Part shown: positions 16,374-24,468 of the stretch, one piece after another | Numbering within the stretch: position 1 is the first letter of the stretch | How the letters are laid out: the number at the start of each line of letters is the position of its first letter | Assembly (NCBI RefSeq): GCF_040096055.1 | Contig: NZ_JBBMFK010000002.1 | Span: 1 to 64,000, forward strand | From: Pseudoflavonifractor intestinihominis | GTDB taxonomy: Bacteria > Bacillota > Clostridia > Oscillospirales > Oscillospiraceae | DNA length: 64,000 bases | Reading direction: 5' to 3' | Notes under the pieces: model-generated | What the model saw: the letters and a program-made list of their open reading frames with translations, nothing else | Told to the model about the DNA's origin: nothing | The model's database searches: none | Translations under genes and position numbers: made by a program

Positions 16374-17241
16374 CTGCCTTCTCCCCTTTCTTTGACTTCA
16401 AGATGATATTGAGGAAGTTGAATTTGGTCTTATCACTCTCGTCATTCTGGGGCAGAAGCTCGTTGCGCAGCAGACGGTCCAGTGTCTCAGGCGCCAGATG
16501 GCGCTTCAGCATGCCGCCCACCGCCACGGAGATGGAGCCCGTCTCCTCCGAGACAATGGCCACCACCGCGTCCGAATGCTCGCTGGCGCCGATACCGGCC
16601 CGGTGGCGCATGCCCAGTTCCCGGGAGAGATTGACGTTTCCGGACAGCGGGAGCATGCAGCCCGCGCCCACGATCCGGCCGCCCCGTACGATCACCGCGC
16701 CGTCGTGGAGGGGCGCCTTGTTCCAGAAGATGTTCTTCAACAGCTCGGCGTTGACCACACAGTCCAGCGCGGTACCGGTCTTAATGGAGTCGTCCAGCTG
16801 GTTTTTCCGCTCAAAGACCATCAGCGCGCCGGTCTTGGTCCTGGAGAGGTCCGTGTAGGCCAGGACGGTCTGGGTGATGGCGTTTTCCAGCTCGCCGGGG
16901 GTCTCCTCCCGGACGAATACGCTGCCGATGCGGCTGCGGCCCATCTGCTCCAGAAAGCGCCGTATCTCAGGCTGGAACAGGATGACCAGCGCCAGAACGC
17001 CGTACTCCAGCACCTTGCCCATCAAATAACTGAGCATCCGAAGCTGGAATGCACTGACCACCACAAAGGCCACAATCACAAGGAGCACGCCCTTCATGAC
17101 CTGACCTGAGCTGGTTCGGCGGACGATCATCAGCAGCTTATAGAAAATAAACGCCATGATAAGGATATCCAGGATGTCCGCTATACCAATGGGAGGGAAG
17201 CCCATAAAGGTCTCCTGAATCCGTTGTATGATCTGTTCCAT
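16348..17241 (-). CDS. cdaA: Diadenylate cyclase CdaA (c-di-AMP synthase)
   Basis: This enzyme makes cyclic di-AMP from two ATP, controlling potassium and osmolyte transport and wall homeostasis. Three N-terminal membrane helices occupy about the first 90 residues. They are followed by the DAC domain with the DGAVIV motif and the RHRAG motif (in MRHRAGIGASEHSD). I chose the ATG at 17241; a GTG six codons upstream is also open. The C-terminal tail is Lys/Glu-rich. A consensus promoter lies about 90 bp upstream. Confidence 0.95.
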   Translation of the reverse strand: MEQIIQRIQETFMGFPPIGIADILDILIMAFIFYKLLMIVRRTSSGQVMKGVLLVIVAFVVVSAFQLRMLSYLMGKVLEYGVLALVILFQPEIRRFLEQMGRSRIGSVFVREETPGELENAITQTVLAYTDLSRTKTGALMVFERKNQLDDSIKTGTALDCVVNAELLKNIFWNKAPLHDGAVIVRGGRIVGAGCMLPLSGNVNLSRELGMRHRAGIGASEHSDAVVAIVSEETGSISVAVGGMLKRHLAPETLDRLLRNELLPQNDESDKTKFNFLNIILKSKKGEKADVEEDKRQ

Positions 17242-17327
17242 TCTTCCCTTCACCTGCACTTTAGCTGTCCGGGCGTCGATTTACGGGCAGATCGGGGCCC
17301 TGTTCTCATACTCTGCCTATTTTAAAG

Positions 17328-17356
17328 ATTATACTTTATCGCTGGGGAAATGGCAA
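17328..17356 (-). promoter_or_regulatory. Promoter for cdaA operon
   Basis: Minus-strand TTGCCA, 17-bp spacer, TATAAT. It is one of the best consensus matches in the window and lies about 90 bp before the cdaA start codon. Confidence 0.75.
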
Positions 17357-17431
17357 TACGGCAGTCATGAATTTTCTATAAATTCCCCCGACTCCCCCGC
17401 AGGAGGCAGCATCTCCCGCATTTTTACGTAT

Positions 17432-17472
17432 AAAACCCGCTATGCCTTGGACTGCAAAGCATAGCGGGTTTT
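17432..17472 (-). terminator. Terminator after class V aminotransferase
   Basis: A 14-bp stem (17432-17445 with 17459-17472) begins immediately after the stop codon. The minus strand continues with TTTTATACG. It separates the DUF3343/aminotransferase pair from the cdaA promoter. Confidence 0.75.
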
Positions 17473-18618
17473 TCACCTCCGGCCGCAGGTCCCTGCGCGG
17501 GCGGCGATGCAGCCCACGGCACGGACAAAGCGTTCGGTTTCACAAAGGGTATTGAAGACGGAAAAGCTGGCGCGAATTGTGCCGGTCTCCAGCGTGCCTG
17601 CGGACTGGTGGGCCAGAGGAGCGCAGTGCAGTCCCGCCCGGACCGCGATCCCCATCTCTCCCAGCGCGGCGCCCGCCTCCTCGCAGTCCATCCCGCGGAT
17701 CCGGAAAGACAGCACCCCCGCCTGCCTCGTGCCCTTCCCCGCCGCGTATACGGTCACACCGGGAATCCCGGCCAACGCCCGGGCTGTACGCCGGGTGAGC
17801 CGCTCTTCATGGGCGAATATCTTGTCTGGCCCCATGGCGGAGACATACCGGATGCCCTCCAGCAGTCCGGCGATCCCCGCGATGTTATGGGTACCCGCCT
17901 CCAGACGGTCGGGCAGAAAGTCCGGCATCTCCTGTAAAGCCGACAGGCTTCCGGTGCCCCCCTCCAGCAGTGGCTGAGTCTCCGCGCCGCACAGCAGCAG
18001 CCCGGTCCCCTGGGGGCCGTACAGCCCCTTGTGTCCCGGCATGGCGATAAACGCCGCACCCAGCTCATCCATGCGTACCCGCAGGCAGCCGGCGGACTGG
18101 GAGGCGTCCAGGATAAACGGAACGCCCCGCTCCCTGCACAGCGCGGCGATCCGGTCCACAGGGAGAATATAGCCGAACACATTGGACACGTGGGTGCAGA
18201 TCACCGCCCGCACCTCACCGGTCAGCTGCTCCTCAAATGTCCGGTACATCTGGTCCGGGCAGAACAGCGGCCCGGAGGCCACCCGGATCTGTACGTCCTC
18301 CATACAATGGAGCGGACGGGTCACCGCGTTGTGCTCATAGCCGGAGATGAGCACCGTGTCCCCCGGATGGACCAGGGACTTGATCGCCAGATTGAGCCCA
18401 TGGGTGGCGTTCATGGTAAACACCACCTGCTCCGGGTTCTCCACCCCGAAGAGCCCGGCGGCCGCCTGGCGGCATGCAAAAGCCGTGTCCGCCGCCAGTG
18501 CCGCCGGCTGGTGGCTCCCCCGGCCCGGGCTGGCCATATGGCCCATAGCATAGGCCGCCGCCCGGGCCACGGACGGCGGCTTCTGCATGGTGGTGGCGGC
18601 GCTGTCCAGATAGATCAT
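17473..18618 (-). CDS. Class V aminotransferase, cysteine desulfurase-like
   Basis: This is a PLP enzyme of the NifS/SufS/selenocysteine-lyase superfamily. The 381-aa protein starts directly at MIYLDSAATT. It carries the PLP-lysine region AFIAMPGHKGLYGPQG and a C-terminal RAGLHCAPLAH segment with the active-site cysteine expected of desulfurases. The short N-terminus matches the EF2568-like subfamily (TIGR01977 type), whose substrate is unsettled. In other genomes members occur near selenium-metabolism genes. It overlaps the upstream DUF3343 gene by four bases (ATGA), so the two probably work together in sulfur or selenium transfer. Confidence 0.88.
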   Translation of the reverse strand: MIYLDSAATTMQKPPSVARAAAYAMGHMASPGRGSHQPAALAADTAFACRQAAAGLFGVENPEQVVFTMNATHGLNLAIKSLVHPGDTVLISGYEHNAVTRPLHCMEDVQIRVASGPLFCPDQMYRTFEEQLTGEVRAVICTHVSNVFGYILPVDRIAALCRERGVPFILDASQSAGCLRVRMDELGAAFIAMPGHKGLYGPQGTGLLLCGAETQPLLEGGTGSLSALQEMPDFLPDRLEAGTHNIAGIAGLLEGIRYVSAMGPDKIFAHEERLTRRTARALAGIPGVTVYAAGKGTRQAGVLSFRIRGMDCEEAGAALGEMGIAVRAGLHCAPLAHQSAGTLETGTIRASFSVFNTLCETERFVRAVGCIAARAGTCGRR

Positions 18619-18875
18619 AGCAGCCGCACCTCTTTGTAGCTCCCATCGGCGGCCTGGAGCAGGACCCGTTTAGGAGCCAGGCCCACCCGCCCCAGAATCG
18701 CCAGGGCGTCCGCCAGATTGCGCTCCGACACCTTCACCGCGTGGCTGCATCCCTCGCCGGAGACGCTTCTGGGGGAGCGCAGAATGTGGGCAGTGATACC
18801 GGCCCGCTCCAACGCCTGAGCGGTCCGCTGGGCATAGGTCAGGGAGCGGCAGATGATCAGGTAATATACCATCAA
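18615..18875 (-). CDS. DUF3343 protein (putative Se/S-carrier-like)
   Basis: The 86-aa protein has the start YYLIICRSLTYAQRTAQALE, then the pattern S-G-E-G-C-S-H-A-V near 44-52. This matches DUF3343, a domain also found fused to the C-terminus of YedF-like TusA proteins. The lone conserved cysteine in GEGCSHAV is a plausible sulfur or selenium carrier site. It is translationally coupled to the class V aminotransferase. The partnership is seen directly; the carrier role is inferred. Confidence 0.8.
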   Translation of the reverse strand: MMVYYLIICRSLTYAQRTAQALERAGITAHILRSPRSVSGEGCSHAVKVSERNLADALAILGRVGLAPKRVLLQAADGSYKEVRLL

Positions 18876-19039
18876 GCATGACCATTCCTTTCCTGGGTGT
18901 TTCTCAATGGCCGAAGCCTTCTGAGAGGAATGTCACCATTGCATGGGTTCTGCGCTGCCCCTGCCGGGCGCGGCGGGATAAAACGCTCCTCTCGCCCCAG
19001 TATATGCCGTCCGCCGGAGCCCGGTCACCGGATATGAGA

Positions 19040-19067
19040 AGAGGCGCCGCCGTCCGGCAGCGCCTCT
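19040..19067 (-). terminator. Probable terminator after ispF
   Basis: An 8-bp GC-rich stem (AGAGGCGC with GCGCCTCT) lies just beyond the ispF stop codon. The following minus-strand sequence TTCTCATAT is only weakly T-rich. Confidence 0.5.
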
Positions 19068-19069
19068 CA

Positions 19070-19549
19070 TCATACCTCTTCCAGCAAAACCACCGCGTGG
19101 GCGGCGATTCCCTCCCCGCTGCCGGTGAAGCCCAAGCCCTCCTCTGTGGTGGCCTTCACATTCACCCGGCTTTCGGGAACGCCCATATGCTGCGCCAGCA
19201 CAGCCCGCATGGCGGGGATGTGGCCCGCCAGCTTGGGCCGCTGGGCCAGGATGGTCATATCCGCATTCCCCAGCCGGAAGCCGCCGGCATGCACCCGGTC
19301 CATCACCCGGTCCAGCAGCACCAGGCTGGAGATTCCCGCAAAAGCCGGATCGTTGTCGGGGAACAGCTTTCCGATATCCCCCAGCGCCGCAGCGCCCAGC
19401 AGAGCGTCCATCAGCGCATGGGTCAGCACGTCGGCATCCGAGTGACCCAGCAGCCCCTTCTCCCAGGGGATCTCCACCCCGCCTAAAATCAGCTTCCGCT
19501 CCGGCACCAACCGGTGCACGTCATATCCATGTCCGATCCGCAATCCCAC
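19070..19549 (-). CDS. ispF: 2-C-methyl-D-erythritol 2,4-cyclodiphosphate synthase
   Basis: This is the fifth enzyme of the MEP isoprenoid pathway; it cyclises CDP-methylerythritol 2-phosphate with release of CMP. The metal ligands D10 and H12 (GYDVH) and H44 (LTHALMD) are present, with the LLGHSDAD motif between. The 159-aa length is normal. It is encoded 42 bp after ispD, and ispH lies in a neighbouring operon, so three steps of the pathway are close together. Confidence 0.97.
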   Translation of the reverse strand: MGLRIGHGYDVHRLVPERKLILGGVEIPWEKGLLGHSDADVLTHALMDALLGAAALGDIGKLFPDNDPAFAGISSLVLLDRVMDRVHAGGFRLGNADMTILAQRPKLAGHIPAMRAVLAQHMGVPESRVNVKATTEEGLGFTGSGEGIAAHAVVLLEEV

Positions 19550-19591
19550 TCGCTCCTTTTCCTCCTGCCTGTCCGGGCAGCAGTGATATTC

Positions 19592-20320
19592 TTATGTATC
19601 CCGGCTGTGCAGGATGGCCTCTGCCACCAGCATATCCGCGGGCGTTGTGATCTTGATGTTCTCATAAGAGCCGGCCGTCAGGCAGACCTTCATGCCGATC
19701 CGCTCCACCGCGCCGCAGTCGTCGGTAATGGCCGCGCCGTCTTCCACGGCCTTGTGCAGCGCCCCCAGCAGCAGATCGCTGTCAAACACCTGGGGCGTCT
19801 GGATGGCAAAGAGCTGGGCCCGGTCCGGGGTCTCCACCACCACGCCGTCCACAGCCCGCTTGATGGTGTCCTTCACCGGAACCGCCGGCGCGGCGGCGCC
19901 GCACTCCGCGGCCTTCCGGATGGCCTCATCGATGACCTCTACCGTCACCAGGGGACGGGCGCCGTCGTGCACTGCGATGAGCTCCGCACGGGCGCTCACC
20001 TCCTCCACGCCGGCCAGTACGGAATCCGCCCTGGTGGCGCCGCCCACCAGCACCTTTGTCACCTTGTCCAGCCCGCAGTCCCGACAGAGCTGCCCCACCG
20101 GTACGATCAGATCTTCCCGGGTGACCACCACGATCTCCCGAATCCGCTCCGAGGCGCTCAGGGCCTGCAGCGTATGTACCAGGACGGGAACGTCATCCAG
20201 GGGCAGCAGGATCTTGTCCTGCCCCTCCATCCGCCGGGACGAGCCCGCCGCAGGTACCACTGCCGCACACCAGGGCCCCTGGGATTCCTGCTTTTTTCGC
20301 AGCCGTTTCAGCAGTCCCAC
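19592..20320 (-). CDS. ispD: 2-C-methyl-D-erythritol 4-phosphate cytidylyltransferase
   Basis: This enzyme transfers CMP from CTP to MEP. The nucleotide-binding motif VPAAGSSRRMEG is near the N-terminus, followed by the family segments VVVTRED, GGATRADSV and VHDGARPLV. I chose the GTG at 20320 because GGGAG lies seven bases upstream; the open frame extends 11 codons further to an ATG with no ribosome-binding site. The product is about 242 aa, slightly longer than E. coli IspD because of a basic KRLRKKQ leader. Confidence 0.95.
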   Translation of the reverse strand: MGLLKRLRKKQESQGPWCAAVVPAAGSSRRMEGQDKILLPLDDVPVLVHTLQALSASERIREIVVVTREDLIVPVGQLCRDCGLDKVTKVLVGGATRADSVLAGVEEVSARAELIAVHDGARPLVTVEVIDEAIRKAAECGAAAPAVPVKDTIKRAVDGVVVETPDRAQLFAIQTPQVFDSDLLLGALHKAVEDGAAITDDCGAVERIGMKVCLTAGSYENIKITTPADMLVAEAILHSRDT

Positions 20321-20381
20321 GTCTTTTCTCCCTTCCGGGGCAGCCTGCCCCATTTACTTCTCCGTCACACGTCTCACAATA

Positions 20382-20441
20382 AAAGAGCACAACTCCCTCC
20401 CGGCCCTTGACGCCCCCGCGTCAGCCGAGGGGAAGTTGTGC
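20382..20441 (-). terminator. Terminator after carD
   Basis: A long inverted repeat (GCACAACT at 20387-20394 with AGTTGTGC at 20434-20441, plus inner CCCTC/GAGGG pairing) is followed on the minus strand by TCTTTTATTG. It separates carD from ispD. Confidence 0.7.
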
Positions 20442-20499
20442 TTCCGGCAAGCCGCAGGTTTCCCTTCCCACGGCAGATGATCGTCTCCTTCTATTCCTA

Positions 20500-20976
20500 T
20501 TAGGCCATCGCGCCGTTTATGCGCGCCTCCACGTCCTCATAGCTGGCATTCTGGGAGAGGACGATTTCGGAAATCAGGATCTGCTTGGCAGAGTGCAGCA
20601 TCTTGCGCTCCCCGGTGGAGAGTCCCCGGTCCACATCGCGGCGCATCAGCCCCTTAACCACCCGGGCCACCTCCAGCAGGTCGCCGCTCTTCAGGCGCAT
20701 CATGTTTTCCCGGTAGCGGCGGTTCCAGTTCTGGGTCATGTCCACCTCAATGTCCGGTATGGCGGCAAGGACTCTGTCCGCTTCGTCCCGCTGGCAGACA
20801 GGGCGCACTCCGATCTCCTCGCTGTTCTCCGTGGGGACCATGACCAGCATCCCGCCCACAGGCAGTTTGAGGATATAGTACTCTCTTACCACGCCGTTTA
20901 CCTTCTTGCGGACAATGCTGTCCACGACGCCTGCACCGTGCATTGGATGGACGATTTTGTCGCCTACCTGAAACAT
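20500..20976 (-). CDS. CarD-family transcriptional regulator
   Basis: CarD proteins bind the RNA polymerase beta subunit and stabilise open complexes at rRNA and other promoters. The N-terminal Tudor-like domain begins MFQVGDKIVHPMHGAG, and a helical C-terminal domain contains the WNRRYRENM region. I chose the ATG at 20976 because GGAGGTG lies five bases upstream, giving 158 aa; the open frame upstream would add eight residues. It is transcribed alone from its own promoter to its own terminator. Confidence 0.94.
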   Translation of the reverse strand: MFQVGDKIVHPMHGAGVVDSIVRKKVNGVVREYYILKLPVGGMLVMVPTENSEEIGVRPVCQRDEADRVLAAIPDIEVDMTQNWNRRYRENMMRLKSGDLLEVARVVKGLMRRDVDRGLSTGERKMLHSAKQILISEIVLSQNASYEDVEARINGAMA

Positions 20977-21026
20977 GTTACACCTCCAATTACCGCTCAT
21001 ACCTCCACTATACCTTATATAGTTAT

Positions 21027-21055
21027 ATTATAGTCATTTTTCGCTCATTTTGCAA
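21027..21055 (-). promoter_or_regulatory. Promoter for carD
   Basis: Minus-strand TTGCAA, 17-bp spacer, TATAAT, located about 50 bp before the carD start codon. Confidence 0.75.
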
Positions 21056-21096
21056 GGGAAAAACGGCAAAATCTACATTCAAACTGTAAATATTGT

Positions 21097-21134
21097 GAAA
21101 AAAGCGGCCTGTTTTCAGCTGAAAACAGGCCGCT
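21097..21134 (-). terminator. Terminator after ispH-rpsA, perfect palindrome
   Basis: A perfect inverted repeat with two 16-bp arms (21103-21118 and 21119-21134) and no spacer is followed on the minus strand by TTTTTTCAC. It ends the RpiR-to-ispH operon 21 bp after the stop codon. Confidence 0.85.
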
Positions 21135-21155
21135 CTCGGATTTGCTATTGTGGAA

Positions 21156-23177
21156 TTACTCCGCGTCGGTACCAGCGAAGTCGCCGGAGACCTCGGTGCC
21201 CTCGCTGTCGGAGGTGGCAACCAGAGTGTCGGCGCCGTCGGCAGCAGCGGCGGAAGAGCGCTGGGCATCCTCCAGCAGAGCGCGGATGGACAGGGAGACC
21301 TTCTTGCGGTCCATGTCGATGTCGGTGATCTTCACGTCCACCATCTGGCCCTCGCTGAGCACATCGCCGGGCTTGTCGATGCGGTGATCGGCAATCTGGG
21401 AGATGTGAATCAGGCCGTCCACGCCGGGGACGATCTCGGCAAAGGCGCCGAAGGTCATCAGCTTGACCACCTTGACGTTGGCGGTGTCGCCCACGCTGTA
21501 CTTGCTGGTGAACACAGTCCAGGGATCCTGGCTCCGGTCCTTCATGCCCAGGGAGATCTTCTTCTTCTCCTTGTCGAAGGAGATGACGTACACCTCCACG
21601 GTGTCGCCCACCTTCACCACCTCAGAGGGGTGCTTGATGCGGCTCCAGGAGAGCTCGGAGATGTGGACCATGCCGTCCACGCCGCCGATGTCCACGAAGG
21701 CGCCGTAGGAAGTCAGGGACTTCACGGTACCGGTGTACTTCTTGCCCTCCTCGATGTTCTCCCACACCTCGGCGGCCTTGGCGGCGCGCTCCTCGGCGGT
21801 GACAGCGCGGATGGAGCCCACCACGCGGCGGCGGGCACGGTTGACCTCGGTGATGCGGAGACGGACGTGCTTCTTCAGCAGCTCGCTCATGGGAGTCTCA
21901 CGGGGCAGGCCGGTCTGGGAGGCGGGCACAAACACCCGGACGCCCTTGATGCTGACCACGACGCCGCCCTTGTTCTCCTCGGTGACAACGCCCTCGACAG
22001 TGGTGTGATCCTCACGGGCCTGCTCAATGTCGTCCCAGCTCTTGACGGTGTCGAGACGCTTCTTGGACAGGGTGACAACACCCTCCTGATCGTTGACGCG
22101 CATGACATAGGTCTCGATCTCGTCGCCCACGTGGACCAGATCTTCGACCTTTACAGTGGGATCGTCGGTCAGCTCAGACACCGGTATGTAACCGGCGTGC
22201 TTGGTGCCGAGATCAACATAGATCTCAGTGGGCGTAATGCCAGTGACAACGCCTGTAACCTTCTCCCCTGTATTTAAAGTTTTGATCGATTTCTCCAGCA
22301 TTTCAGCGAAGGATTCCTCGATCTCCATGGTTTCGTCGCTCATTTTGTCATAGACCTCCTTTATAATCCACCCGGGCGTGGACGCACCCGCGGTGATTCC
22401 AATAGAAGCCTTCCCGTACAGGTTGGAAGGTTCCAGATCCTCCGCCCCTTCGATCCAGAGGACCTGAGGACAGAGCGCTGCGCACAACTCCGCGAGCCGT
22501 CTTGTGTTGGAGCTCTTGCGATCTCCGATCACAATCATGGCGTCGCTTTGGGCGGCCAGAGCCTGGGCCGCTTCCTGGCGCTTGCACGTAGCACTACATA
22601 TTGTATCAAAAACTTTTAAATTTGTACACTCTTTTTTTGCTTTTTCTACGCACAAATCCCAACTTTTTCTGGTAGCGGTGGTTTGAGACACCAAAGTAAG
22701 GGGCTTTTTCCGGTTTTCGGAATCTTCATCCAGCCATTTTTCCAGCGCCTCCGCGTCCGCCAGGACCACGGGATGGGCGCACCACCCGGCGATCGCTGTG
22801 ACCTCCGGATGGTTGGGCGTACCGATAATCACCGGCTGCCGCCCCGCCTGTTCCGCCTCCGCCACGATCTTGTGGATACGGGAGACGTTGGGACAGGTGG
22901 CGTCCAAAATCTCTCCCCGGGCGCTGAGCGCCTCATAGACCGCTTTGGGCTCGCCGTGGGAGCGGATGATCACCGTGGCCCCCTCCGGGACCTCCTCGGG
23001 CCGCGCCACGCTGGTGAGTCCCATGGACTCCAAACGGCGCACCACGCTGTCATTGTGGATCAGGCTGCCCAGCATCACGCACCGCTTCCCGGACGCCGCC
23101 GCCTGCTCTGCCATCTCCACCGCCCGCTTGACGCCGTAGCAGAAGCCGGCGTGCTCCGCCATTGTCACCCTGCTCAT
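21156..23177 (-). CDS. ispH: Fusion of IspH (HMBPP reductase) and ribosomal protein S1
   Basis: The 673-aa protein joins two normally separate proteins. Residues 1 to about 283 are IspH, the last MEP-pathway enzyme, with Fe-S ligands C13, C95 and a third cysteine near 193-199 (DTICSATC). Residues from about 300 carry four S1 RNA-binding domains, each with the typical GxVxxxxxxGxxVxxxG pattern and HISEL/HISQI motifs. The last two are the most canonical. This fusion is well known in Clostridia and serves as their S1-like protein. The gene overlaps plsC by four bases and ends the operon. Confidence 0.96.
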   Translation of the reverse strand: MSRVTMAEHAGFCYGVKRAVEMAEQAAASGKRCVMLGSLIHNDSVVRRLESMGLTSVARPEEVPEGATVIIRSHGEPKAVYEALSARGEILDATCPNVSRIHKIVAEAEQAGRQPVIIGTPNHPEVTAIAGWCAHPVVLADAEALEKWLDEDSENRKKPLTLVSQTTATRKSWDLCVEKAKKECTNLKVFDTICSATCKRQEAAQALAAQSDAMIVIGDRKSSNTRRLAELCAALCPQVLWIEGAEDLEPSNLYGKASIGITAGASTPGWIIKEVYDKMSDETMEIEESFAEMLEKSIKTLNTGEKVTGVVTGITPTEIYVDLGTKHAGYIPVSELTDDPTVKVEDLVHVGDEIETYVMRVNDQEGVVTLSKKRLDTVKSWDDIEQAREDHTTVEGVVTEENKGGVVVSIKGVRVFVPASQTGLPRETPMSELLKKHVRLRITEVNRARRRVVGSIRAVTAEERAAKAAEVWENIEEGKKYTGTVKSLTSYGAFVDIGGVDGMVHISELSWSRIKHPSEVVKVGDTVEVYVISFDKEKKKISLGMKDRSQDPWTVFTSKYSVGDTANVKVVKLMTFGAFAEIVPGVDGLIHISQIADHRIDKPGDVLSEGQMVDVKITDIDMDRKKVSLSIRALLEDAQRSSAAAADGADTLVATSDSEGTEVSGDFAGTDAE

Positions 23178-23791
23178 GCGGCCTTGGCCCCCAGGGCGTG
23201 GATGCGCTCCATCAGCTCCTCGGCGATTACCTTATACTCCTCGGCGGTGCCCTTCTTGCTCTCCACCTGGGGGTAGTAGGGTTCGCCAATGACGATGGTG
23301 GTGAAGCGGAACCAGTTCTTCTTCTCGGGGATGTAGACCGGCACAATGGGCACGCCGGTACGGACGGCCAGCATGGCCGCGCCGCTCTTGGCCTCGCTCT
23401 CGTGGCCGTACTTGTCCACCCCGTCCTTTACCCGGGTGCCTTCGGGGAACAGCAGCACCTTCTCGCCGCTCTTGAGGTACTTGATGGCGGTCTTGATGGC
23501 GCCCACGTCCGACTTGCCCCGGTCAACGGCAAATACACCCGCCTTTTTCAGCAGCCAGCCCAGCACCGGGATGTTCATGAACTCCGACTTGGCCATGGGC
23601 CGCAGCTGGTACTTCCGCCCCAACGCCATGACCAGGCAGACCGGGTCGTTCAGGCAGGAGTGGTTGGCACAGAACAGGGCCCCGCTCTGGGGCAGATTCT
23701 CTTTCCCGATGGCCCGGCAGGGGTGGCAAAGGCTGAAGAAGGGCCAGATGATGCTCCACAGGATGGAATACACGGTATGAATGCTTTTCAT
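23174..23791 (-). CDS. plsC: 1-acyl-sn-glycerol-3-phosphate acyltransferase
   Basis: This membrane-associated enzyme makes phosphatidic acid. The 205-aa protein has the catalytic H-x4-D in NHSCLND, the FPEGTR motif and the VPIVPVYIPE block. An N-terminal hydrophobic stretch (IWSIIWPFFSL) probably anchors it. It overlaps both cmk and ispH by four bases. The cmk-plsC-ispH order is conserved in Clostridia. Confidence 0.94.
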   Translation of the reverse strand: MKSIHTVYSILWSIIWPFFSLCHPCRAIGKENLPQSGALFCANHSCLNDPVCLVMALGRKYQLRPMAKSEFMNIPVLGWLLKKAGVFAVDRGKSDVGAIKTAIKYLKSGEKVLLFPEGTRVKDGVDKYGHESEAKSGAAMLAVRTGVPIVPVYIPEKKNWFRFTTIVIGEPYYPQVESKKGTAEEYKVIAEELMERIHALGAKAA

Positions 23792-24468
23792 GAGTCCAGA
23801 CGCTCCTTAATGGTTTTCAGCAGCACCTCGAAGCTCTCCTCCAGGGAGTTGCCGGTGGTGTCCACAGGGATGGCATCCTCCGCCTTGCGCAGGGGCGCTG
23901 CGGCCCGGCGGGTATCCTTTTCGTCCCGGGCCACGATCTCAGAGAGCACAGTGTCGTAATCGCTGTCCACACCCCGCTCCTTCAGCTCGGCGTACCGGCG
24001 GCGGGCCCGGTCCTCAGAGGTGGCGGTGAGGAAGATCTTCACGTCTGCCTCAGGCAGCACCACGGTGCCGATATCCCGGCCGTCCATAATCACGTTCTGC
24101 CGCCGGGCCAGCTCCTGCTGCATGTCCATCAGAAAGGCCCGCACCTCGGGAATGGCAGACACCATGGAGGCATACCGGGAGATCTCAGGCAGACGGATCT
24201 CCTGGCTCACGTCCTCATTGTCCAGGTACATATGCTGGAGGCCATCCGTGCCGTGGCGCAGATCAATGGACAGCCCGGGCAGCATACCGATGACGGCGGC
24301 GCTGTCCTCCGGCGAAATGCCGTTGCGGTAAGCGGCCAGCCCCACCGTGCGGTAAATGGCGCCTGTGTCTACATAGAGGTATCCAAGGGATTTGGCCAGC
24401 ATTCTGGCCAGCGTGCTCTTTCCCGCGCCGGACGGTCCGTCCACCGCAATGCTTCTGTACTTCAACAC
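23788..24468 (-). CDS. cmk: Cytidylate kinase
   Basis: This enzyme phosphorylates CMP and dCMP. It has the P-loop GPSGAGKST, the YVDTGAIYR motif, and the GRDIGTVVLPEA and SEDRARRRY segments. I chose the GTG at 24468, four bases after GGGAGGAG; the adjacent TTG is also possible. The longer open frame upstream lies inside the flavoprotein gene. The product is about 226 aa. It overlaps the upstream gene by seven bases and plsC by four. Confidence 0.95.
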   Translation of the reverse strand: MLKYRSIAVDGPSGAGKSTLARMLAKSLGYLYVDTGAIYRTVGLAAYRNGISPEDSAAVIGMLPGLSIDLRHGTDGLQHMYLDNEDVSQEIRLPEISRYASMVSAIPEVRAFLMDMQQELARRQNVIMDGRDIGTVVLPEADVKIFLTATSEDRARRRYAELKERGVDSDYDTVLSEIVARDEKDTRRAAAPLRKAEDAIPVDTTGNSLEESFEVLLKTIKERLDS

